Assembly (NCBI RefSeq): GCF_963675165.1
Contig: NC_087377.1
Span: 17,340,518 to 17,404,517, forward strand
Length of the DNA stretch: 64,000 bases
Direction of reading: 5' to 3'
Origin: Halichondria panicea
Lineage: Eukaryota > Porifera > Demospongiae > Suberitida > Halichondriidae
Under the pieces are notes generated by a model that saw nothing but the letters and a program-made list of their open reading frames with translations, did no database searches and was not told where the DNA came from. The position numbers and the translations under genes were made by a program. Of this stretch, positions 49,101-61,273 are shown one piece after another (position 1 is the first letter of the stretch; each line of letters begins with the position of its first letter).

Positions 49101-49406
49101 AACCTGGACACACCCACTCTCTGGCAGACCTTACAGGAAGTACCACTCGTGTGGTCAGCTCCTCTCAGTATTGGGAGGTCACTATTAGCCGTTGGTGGAC
49201 AGGACGACAGAGACAACTCAAGTTCATCGATCCACCTCTACCAGCCTGACACCAGGAGGTGGGTGAAAGTGGGAGACCTGCCTACTGCACGATACCGCTG
49301 CACATGCTCAGTACTTCCTAGTGGAGAGGTTATTGTAGCCGGAGGACAGACAAAACCATTTCGTAATTTTGTTCAAACAGTTGATTTCTTTTGTATAAGC
49401 GATTAA
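46172..49406 (+). CDS. Receptor gene F: kinase, long coiled coil, kelch
   Basis: Exons 46,172-46,282, 46,365-46,934, 47,186-47,512, 47,579-47,791, 47,873-48,019, 48,320-48,394 and 48,504-49,406 give 781 residues in frame. The kinase has GTGSYGSVQE, AAKK lysine, HRDLTARN, DFG and MPPEAL, so it is complete. It is clearly a different kinase from that of B-D and has no Death domain. Next is a heptad-like stretch of repeated QKD-EQL units (47,579-47,791), more coiled coil, the shared 25-codon coil exon and the kelch domain. The first kelch loop is about eight residues shorter than in the others. The coding style is more GC-rich and C-ending in the kinase than in the kelch, which suggests an older kinase-coil gene that is either donor or recipient of the kelch module. 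Dimerisation through the coil is inferred. Confidence 0.85.
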
Positions 49407-50822
49407 TTAGTTATTGTAATATGTTGTGCATTGTTAACAATCTTTTTGAAAAAAGTTTTATAATTAAGTTCGCATATTTCATTTATTTTTATTCGAACTG
49501 TTGATCTATAAGTGCTAAATACCGTATAGAGCGAAATTTTTGAGGCATTTATATTTTGTGGATAGGCCTCTTTTCGTTGCACAATGTTCGCGGAATGACT
49601 GCTTACCGGAAGCCACGCCTTAAATATTTGCACGTTATAAGCAGGTAAGAGAAAATTAAGTTGCAACAGAATTTTATCGCATATAAAGTTATTATGATGA
49701 CATGAAGTGGTACATACATAATTACATTGCCAGAAAATAGTACAAAAACAGACAAAATAATATTTAACAGTCTCATAACAAGTTCAGGTCCTTGGTTGGG
49801 GTCTTGTCCGAGGGTAGGGTGGACGCCTTCTCCCAGAATACAAAGTCTATCTCCTCTTCCGAGACAGACCAGTGAGGGGTGGGGCTCGGGAACTGAGGGT
49901 TTAAAGAGTCACATGGTCATAGTCACACCGAGTGGAAGTTTGAGGGCTTAGGAAGTAAGGGGTGTGGAAATAACATGATAATAGTAGCTATAATTTATAC
50001 TGGCTAAATGCAAAATGGCTCAACTATGATAAAGGGACACCACACACAACACATGTACTGGTATACAATATGTACGTACTTACATTATGAATACTAGAAT
50101 AATCGTAAGAGTCAGTTAAAGTGATACCTTTTGTGGAGAGTGAGAGCTGCTGAGCTTTGGCACTCTCCAGAAACTTGTCAAAGTCCTCCTCGTCCTGAGT
50201 CAGTGTTCTGTAGCCAGGATAAACAACACATGGACACATTCAAACTGGTAGTGTGATGAAGGGTCTGGTACACGTACTGTACAATGTCATGTACAAATAT
50301 TGTGAGCTAGTGTTCTCAATTGACACACGTTTCCCTGTACACACCTAAACTGCATACATTGAAGCATACCTTGTACACAAGTACGTGCATGTACATACAG
50401 ACTAGTAAGCATGCTAGGTTCCCATTCTGTGTACTGTACATTCAATAGTACACAGTGGACTCATTGCACTGCATAACTACACATTATACACACGTACCTA
50501 GCTTGTTCTTGATGAAGGTTCTTCTCAATGCCAGTAATAGCTAATGCGAAAGCAGTCGATAAAATTTACCAGGCCAACTTTCTAGGAAGTGCGGCTTGAG
50601 ATGGAGGCTAGGCTGCACATAATTATAATGGGCGTGGTTACATATAAATGGGCTTTGCTACAATATTTTTCTCAAAGAGCTCCACACAAATATCATGTAT
50701 AAAAACTATGTATACATAATAATACTGACAATGTAGCTATAGTAAGTGAAGGAGAGATTACTAAAAAACACACGTTAAAACTAGAACAGTATAAACAGTC
50801 CACAATTATAATATACTGTACA
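49407..50822. other. Flank between F and USF, with relic exons
   Basis: About 49,430-49,650 is unique and includes a partial copy of an ACCGTATAG-type element. From 49,650 the shared flank resumes. The relic minus exon is at about 49,773-49,892, and another minus exon with good splice sites is at 50,132-50,209. Bases 50,210-50,822 match 2,450-3,057. Confidence 0.65.
50132..50209 (-). pseudogene. Minus-strand exon of the unidentified acidic gene
   Basis: The acceptor CTACAG precedes an open exon with QDEEDFDKFLESAKAQQLS, closed by a GTATCA donor. The exon is deleted in the flanks of A, B and C, where sequence jumps straight to the following CTGTAGCCAGGAT. Together with the acidic C-terminal exon it implies a real gene once lay here, 3' of USF and in the same orientation. 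No full copy remains in the window. Confidence 0.4.
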
Positions 50823-52220
50823 CTACTGTTGAGAGGATTGGTCCACCGTTTCCATAGACATTGAATCTTGCCCGGGGCTACCAGCACTTGAGTTGCTTGT
50901 GAGCACATTCTGAGCCAGAATCAGAGTGTTGAGCAGACTAGCAGCAGCCGCGGCAGAGAGACCACCACCACCACCACCACCGCCATTGTTGTTGGCTTGT
51001 GACAGCATGGAGGATTTCGGTACAGGAGTGGACGGAGAAGTGGTCGTGCTCGCAATAGAGGATAGAGTTTGTACGAGTGAGCTTAAGAGTGGTGTGTTTG
51101 GATTAGAGGCTCCAGTCGGCAGCGATGATTGTAAGAGAGGAGAGAATTGTGACGAAGCTGACAAGTGCATAGGTTGTGCTTGCGAAGGTGTCAGGCTGGA
51201 GACAATGCCACCTAGTTGTTGTAGGGATGAGATAGAACTTGGTGTTTGGTTGTGTGCCAGTGAGGTCAACAGAGGGCTGTTGGTGAGGTTCTGCGCCAGG
51301 GATAGTAGTAGTTGCTGTGCTGCTACATTGTTAGTTTGTTGTGTGGATTGTTGTGGAGGGGAGACAGAAGTGGTCGGTGGTGAGTGGGTCACTACTGTGT
51401 TGAGGAGACTCTGGGCCAGAGGAGAGTTTAGAAGTTGCTGGTTAGGTTGCTTTTGACCAGAGGAAGCAGCTGCATCGATTCCAAACTGGATAATCTGTGC
51501 TCGAAGAAATGCGTTCTCTTTCTCTAGGACTTGGATCTGGTTTTGAAGCATTGCTAAAGCGTTGGTTGATTTCTCTGCGATTTTGGCACTGGCTGTGAGT
51601 TGTTCGTTTTGAAACACGAGCTCTTTCAAGTAGTCGACTGTCTTGTCCAGTACCGTTCCCTTGCTGTACACATACTGCAGTCAGGGAAACATGACGTGAG
51701 GGTGAGACATGTACGTGGAGATACAAAAAAAACATGCTTAACTATTAGCATATTAATATTATGTGCAACTACAATCATGTGTTATATACGATGGCCTCTG
51801 CTGGATTCTATGCTACTAGTAACTAACATAACACTGGGCTCTACACTAATGCATGCTTAGCAATTTAGGCTTAAAAAAACCAGACATTTCGAGGGCTAGT
51901 ACTTTTCTAATAGAAACAAAATTATAACTGAAAAATGAAGGACTGCGAAAACCAAGTTAGTAGATATTTCGATGGCTTTTCCAATAGTACTTTAGTACAC
52001 ACACTCACAGACACACACACTCACCCCGACAATGGAACCAGTAGTTGCGTCTTTCTTCTGACAAGCAGGCACTATCTGAGCCAGTACCTTGATGAGCTCG
52101 TTGATCCTGTCTCGACGCCGACGCTCAACTGGGCGTGGGAAGAACAACAACAACCGGTAATTAACGTGTTTAGGGCATGTACAATGAAGCTGAGCCAATT
52201 GGCAAAATGAATGAATCTTG

Positions 52221-52271
<51 letters not shown>

Positions 52272-53840
52272 GCGCGTACACCTACTGTACAGTATAAAAT
52301 TAAAATCAAGGCATACTTAGACGTTTACAGCATGGATGGATAGCCCCCACACAGCAAATAAGTTATTAGTTTTAGAAGTGGCAAATTTGTATTTTGTGGG
52401 AAATGCTTCTATTTGATTATGACCACGTAAGTACATGTACATCTGTTGTACACTCTAACTTTCAGTATTGAATTTGCAGCACCTTCATTGTGTGTAGCCT
52501 TCCTCTGAGCTTCCCTGTTGGCGGCCATATCCCCAGACCTGCAAACCAACCACCATAATAACAACACTCCTCACAGTTACCGTATTACAGCGAGCATATG
52601 CGAATTTTTGCCAGAACGAAATAGTTAGATCGCAAAGGGTTGCCGATTTGGCTGATTCGCAAAGGTTTTCACCAACAGCAAAATATTCTAGTAATACTGT
52701 ATGTAGCAAGAATGATGCTTTCCCTAACACATACTGTCATACATGTTATGCAGAGGTAGGCAATCACATGAACTGTGTACTCACAACTGCATTTGAACGA
52801 TAGGGTCGGCCGTGTGATAATCCATAGTTGATATCCCACTCATCTTGGGTGCTATAGGTCGACCCATTGCATGCAGTATCTCAGCACTACTGGATGGTGG
52901 GATCATCACATACAGAGGACCTGAACACACACAACAACATAATAAAAACTGACTATTAACATTTTTCAACACCACTTCCAAGAAACCTCAAACATTAGCA
53001 ATAATACTCATGGTTCTACATGTAATTAGTATGTACAAGCACTTGGATAACTTATCGAAGCCTATATATAACTTTTGGATTTGCCCCAAAAAATGTATCG
53101 TCACACTGATAAATTTGGCCTCCATTACTCACCATTTTGGCCAGACTCTGAACCAGAAGAGGTGCTCCTAGTGATGAGGAACTGAGATGAGGGGGTGGTC
53201 TGTCCACCTTGCTGCATCTGGATGAGGGCGTGGCCTATAGCGTTGAGGGTGGAGCCATCCTCAGAGGTCATGTCAGAGGGCAAACCATCATCGCTAGTGA
53301 GCGTGTGGACCTCCTGTGTGAGTGGGCAGGAACAACAAGTGTGTGTGTGTGTGTATGTGTGTGTGTGTGTGTGTGTGTGTTCGTTATTTGGGAGGTAGTT
53401 ACCATCATGCAAATTCTAACCATGTAATACGAAAGCGAAAATAGTACAAAACGAAACGTCTTAGAAGCCAGATACTTTTAAAAGGCGTTTTAAGTGCTAG
53501 TTTTTAAGTGCTAAGTTTTTATATGTTACTTGGTGTGAACTGTGTGTGTGTGTGTTACCTGGGTATCATGCACAAGGCCAAAGTTAGGGCCCAAGTCACT
53601 GGCCTGTAGCTGCTCCACACTCTCCCCATCATCACTCTGACTTATCTCTATCTCAAACTGTGAACTGGGTACCACCTCTTCAGTAGCGATAGTAACCGTC
53701 TCTACGTCTGTCGGCTCTGTTCCTACGTGTAGTATCTCCGTTTCTGTGTGCTCGTAGCGAGGTCGCTTGGAGGCGCTTGTACCCACTTCTAGTTCAAAAG
53801 AACCGCTTCGAAACTTACTACTCATTGCCTTGGCTTTCAA
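50823..53840 (-). CDS. USF-like bHLH-leucine zipper transcription factor (intact copy)
   Basis: Exons on the minus strand are 53,840-53,559, 53,313-53,133, 52,920-52,785, 52,538-52,483, 52,128-52,025 and 51,674-50,823, totalling 536 residues (531 from the second ATG). The basic region is split over two exons (AQRKATHNE / VERRRRDRINELIK), with the His-Glu-Arg pattern that reads CACGTG. The helix-loop-helix continues through LKELVFQNEQL into a leucine zipper (LEKENAFLRAQI). This matches USF1/USF2 order, while the Gln/Ser/Gly-rich C-terminal tail of about 200 residues is longer than in vertebrate USF. It binds E-boxes as a dimer in the nucleus. Three broken copies lie in the cluster; this one has no lesion. 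It is divergent from the SHFL-like gene. Confidence 0.88.
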
Positions 53841-54531
53841 CTGTCACGAGGGAATGTCACATAAAACTGACCAAGAAGCTGACTTGTCACAAGCTTTACA
53901 AAATACAATGACAAAATGGAGGAGGAATTTGCTTGCGGAATAGAAATCTGATTGGTCCGTTATCTATTTGTCATTTGATAATGGGGCGTGGCCTAAGCTT
54001 TTTCATTAGCCTAAAGATCGTCAGTAGAACTAGCAAAACATAGCCAAGAGTAGTACTAGTTGGGCGTGGCCCGACCGTCTCCTTGACGGGAGGACGGTCG
54101 AGCCACGCCCAACTAGAGTAGTACCTGTGTTATAATATCTACTCTTGCATATCGCTCCAACACTTTAGCTAGTTAGTTCCAATAAATAGACATTTTTTAT
54201 TGACAGTAGTTTTCCCTTCCTTTTTTTAACTTACACAAACTGTCAGTGCTTTACTTACTGTACTGCTCAGCTGTATACAATCATAGATTGAAGAGTTAGA
54301 TCATGATACAATCCAGCAAAACCATGCAGTTAATGATGAGAACACTTAGATATTGTGCATGTGTGCATAAATGGCAGCTCTATGATAATTATTTATAGTC
54401 ATAATGCATGATAGACATAGTACAGTGTTTCTAATGATGTAATTAGGGGTTGTGCCAAACCCCTGAAATAAACACTGATATAAAAGCAGGAGGCATAGAT
54501 AGATACCAGCAGTATACCAGCAAAGCTAGCT
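53841..54531. promoter_or_regulatory. Divergent promoter region of USF and the SHFL-like gene
   Basis: The 690 bp between the two start codons holds the palindrome at 54,053-54,122, a lone MITE end at 54,282-54,301, a small foldback AGGGGTTGTGCCAAACCCCT at about 54,446-54,465 and a TATA-like TATAAAA at 54,479-54,485, about 50 bp before the SHFL-like ATG. Confidence 0.5.
54053..54122. repeat. Strong GC-rich palindrome in the divergent promoter
   Basis: GTACTAGTTGGGCGTGGC then CGACCGTC pairs with GACGGTCG then GCCACGCCCAACTAG, with a short loop (TCCTTGACGGGAG). Arms are about 28 bp with one or two unpaired bases. Confidence 0.85.
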
Positions 54532-57500
54532 ATGGCAACACATCAAGAGGTAAATAATAAAATTAATATAATTATGACACAATGAATGTCTTGTCTTAAT
54601 CTTGCTGTTGATACAGGGATTTTTCATCAAACGTCTGGAGTTGAGTGAAAAATACCAATTTGAAAGTAATCGGATCCTTTACAATGTGCAGAGCGATAGG
54701 AGGGTATACACGATGTAGAATCGATATTCAAATTATGCGTACTGGTGTTCGTTTCGAAGTAATCGGTTCCTGGAGTGGCGTCAAGAAAGCACTGGAAAAC
54801 ATACAGCAAAATTTCTGCCGAGTAAGGAGTATAGCTAGCTATTATTGTATAATTATACGTACATGCAGGCAACAATTACTGGAGACAAAGATGCCAAAGC
54901 TCACAGCTCAAGAAAAGTATTGCGATCTATGAAAAAGGAAGACCAGAACAAAATCCTTGAAGGTGGTGTTGACCCTGGACAACCTCTCTTAACAGAGGCT
55001 GTTCTCAGACAGCACAACTTGCTTCATGAGGTATATGAACTTCGAGAGTTTGCTTGTCTCCGTTGTAGGCAGTATTGGTGGAGAAAAGTCCTCACCACAA
55101 AGCGTGTATCTATGTGCAAAGGGTGTGGTGTAAAATACGATGCCCTCCGTCGAGACAAAGAGTTTGGTATCGGTCGCTATATGTGTCAGAATAAAAATTG
55201 TAATCGCACATTTTATCGATTCTGTCATGCTACCTTGGCCTGTAAATGTAAGGAATGCTATGAGATGGTTCATCATCCACATGTTCATCCCAGGTTTCGT
55301 ACTTTGCTTAAGATACGCAAACCCTTAGATCCTGATACTACACTGTATGACCCATATGAAGGAGAAGCTGTTCAGAAAAAATCAGGTGGAGAAGGTTTTG
55401 AGCCGTATGAACGTAAAAAAAAGAGGAAGTATATTTTTAACCCAAGTACTCGACATCAGTCAACAGGATCGACTGAAATGACATTCCTAACGCAAGCAAT
55501 TCGTTCGGATATAGGTGATGACAACAACTCAGAAATTATATCAATTGCCAGCAGTACTGATTCATTCTCAAGCAGTGACAATGGAAGCGACTCTGACTCC
55601 ACACCTAATCAATCTGATGATGACTCTCAAATAGAAAGTTCAGTATCAACAATACCACCTTCAGATTCAGACAACGATAGTGAATGTGATATGAGCTCCA
55701 GTCATCCAAATCAAAAACGTGAATTGGGAACATATTCCTCTGATGATTCCTCTGAGAATGATGACAATGATGACAAAACGCCCTCTGAAACTGAGTCAGC
55801 CGATTCTGGGAAGTTTTCTTCTCTAGCATCTACCATCAAGGACTCTGGTATCGGTACTGCTAGTAACATTGACACAGTTAGCACTGCTGACAGTGCAAAC
55901 AATACTGCTGACAGTGCAAATACTACTGCTGCTACTGTTCACACAACTTCTCATGGTATTTTTACAATTGATGCGTAATTTTTACAATTGATGTGTAATT
56001 AAAATTAATTATGTGTATTTATCATAATCGTTTATCATTCCAGGTTGGAAGCGTTCCTCAACGATTAAGCCTGATTACCTTCCAGTTAAGTTCTCACGGA
56101 GGGAATTTCGAGAAAATGTCGACCATCATGGAGCTGATATCATCGGTGAAGGAATTCATGTCATCATTCCTCCTAACGCAATCCGTCATGGTAATATTTC
56201 TGTGACTGTTCAAGCATGTCTAGGGGGTCCGTTCGAAATTCCCTCTGATTATGAGCCCATCAGCCCTGTCTACCTGCTCCACCCACCGTATGTATTTCAA
56301 ACCGAGGTTGAACTTAAGATTAAGGTCTTTGCTGATATCGAGGAGAACGATGACATCATATTTCTCACAAGCCAAGATAAGCCTACTGTTCGGAAAAAGC
56401 AAAACATATGGATTTTCATGGAAGAAGCTAAGGATGTGTCTGCTAAAGTTCAACCATTTTCTGCTGGAAGTCGGGAGGTCTCGGTATCAGTGCGGCACTT
56501 TTGCTTCGGACTGCTTGCAAGACGCAGAAAGAAGAGTGAGTGGATTAAAACTGTTAATTGTGCCAATCAGTACTTTTTCCTTTTATAGGGCAAAAGAGTT
56601 TGTATGTTGTCTGCCTGTACTATTTTCTGGTGCCTTCTTGCCGTGCCATCTTTACAGCTTCGTTGGACAGTGATGTGTACATAAATGTAAGAAACCTTCA
56701 TATTATGTGTTTGTCTAAATTCCTTGTACTCATTATCATTACTTTTTAGGAGTTTGAAGAATATCTGAAAAGAGATTACAAAGATAATCAACGTTATGGC
56801 ACGCCACGTCATACTCGTCTGTCTGCGGACAAAATTGAGCTTGTGTTACCCAAAAGCACTGAAGTACAGATCATACTCGATTCTTCTCCTTGCATTGTAA
56901 TAAGCTGCTACTCTCTATAACTTGTGGTTGTTTATAGTTATATTATTCTGCAGATCAAGAAAGAGTTTTTAGACCTGCCAAAGAGGAAGAAACGTGGTAC
57001 CTCATCACTGTATCCTCCATGGTTCTCTATGTCCATCCACGGGACCTCAGAACAGCATCAGGTGTGCACATTTGGAGTGAAGGGAACAGAAGAAGAAATC
57101 GAGTTCAATGTTGAAGTTCCCCCCTCCAGACCCCCCTCTTTGTCCACACACTCATCCCGGAGTGAAGCTAGTGATTGTAAGTGAAGGCATTCATTAATTG
57201 CATGTATTTACTGTTGTATGTAGGTCCTACGTATGTGTCTATCGTTGACCATGTTGGTGTTTCTGAGTCACTGCTGAGTAGAAAATGCTCATCTGAACAC
57301 CTCAAAAAAATTGCTGATTTTGTTCCAAATTGGAAAGAGTTGGCGATGAGTTTGGGAGTTCAAAAAGGCTACATTATAGACATTAACAGCGATCGACAGC
57401 TCACTGGTCCTGTAATGAAAGCACAGAGTGTTTTGGACCAATGGCATCGCTCCAACGGGTTTATGGCATCGCACAAAATGTTAATAGAAGCTTTTATAAG

Positions 57501-57635
57501 TCAAGGTGATGCAGATCTGGCGGAGCGTGTTTGCAGAATTGCTAAAAAAGGTTGTGTGGTTCATACATGTTGTGTATCTTTTGATAATGTTATGTTATGT
57601 TTACAGAATTGGAGCCAGATATTGGGAAGTGTTAA
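54532..57635 (+). CDS. SHFL-like zinc ribbon + ZU5 + UPA + Death domain protein
   Basis: Exons: 54,532-54,549, 54,617-54,821, 54,869-55,955, 56,044-56,535, 56,589-56,686, 56,750-56,896, 56,954-57,176, 57,224-57,550 and 57,607-57,635. From exon 3 on the frame is continuous for 800 residues. At 55,052-55,270 is a zinc ribbon (CLRCRQYWWRKV, CKGC, CQNKNC, CKC) closely matching the pattern of SHFL (C19orf66), a vertebrate antiviral protein that blocks -1 ribosomal frameshifting. A Ser/Asp-rich linker follows, then ZU5 (IGEGIHVIIPPNAIRHG), a UPA-like segment and a Death domain (NWKELAMSLGV). ZU5-UPA-Death is the order of PIDD1 and UNC5. There is no membrane helix, so it resembles PIDD1. Exon 2 shows a one-base frame conflict (see findings). 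SHFL assignment by motif only. Confidence 0.75.
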
Positions 57636-57906
57636 TTTACAGAACTGAATTGAACTACTTTTTATTTTATTTTATCAAGTGTGTATAAATTTATATGCAA
57701 AGTGCATCCCTTCTACCCACCCACTCAGTGCATGGATGGCATCATAATCAGAGGCCAGGAGCGGATTTGTTTCAATAGAAGAAATTAGGGGAAAGGTCGT
57801 CGTTGAAAAAACTGTGTCCGGAAATAGGGGGAAAGATCATCATTAGTTGGTAAAACAACTGATGAGAATTCAGCTACTGTATATATTTATAGCTGCTAGA
57901 TATAGT
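57636..57906. other. Short intergenic gap
   Basis: About 270 bp between stop and the next start on the same strand. No feature beyond an AT-rich tail is seen. Confidence 0.5.
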
Positions 57907-61013
<3,107 letters not shown>

Positions 61014-61273
61014 TCTCTGATCATTAATCTTACAACATACATGTACGCACATATAAAATTATATAATAATCTTTATTAAAATTTAATTGAACAGTTGAAC
61101 TGAAGCATGATCGATAAAGACAAGTGCTTGTAATTAATAGCATCGTTCTATTTAGCTAATTTTATTTCTATAGCCGATTATTTTTTCTTTAAATAATACT
61201 TATTATAATTATGTGCATACAGAGGATTATAATTATAGGAAAAGGTGATAGTGACTAGTAAGTATTTCTGGAG
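61014..61273. other. Convergent 3' ends of CENATAC and FRG1
   Basis: 260 bp of AT-rich sequence. AATAAT/ATTAAA-like signals are at about 61,063-61,080. No gene is present. Confidence 0.5.

Noticed and set aside
54845-55978. Exon 3 of the SHFL-like gene as a stand-alone gene ending at 55,978
   Set aside because: The frame can stop there, but the donor at 55,956 and acceptor at 56,043 join in phase to the ZU5 exon, and no other start serves ZU5. Kept as one gene, pending cDNA.
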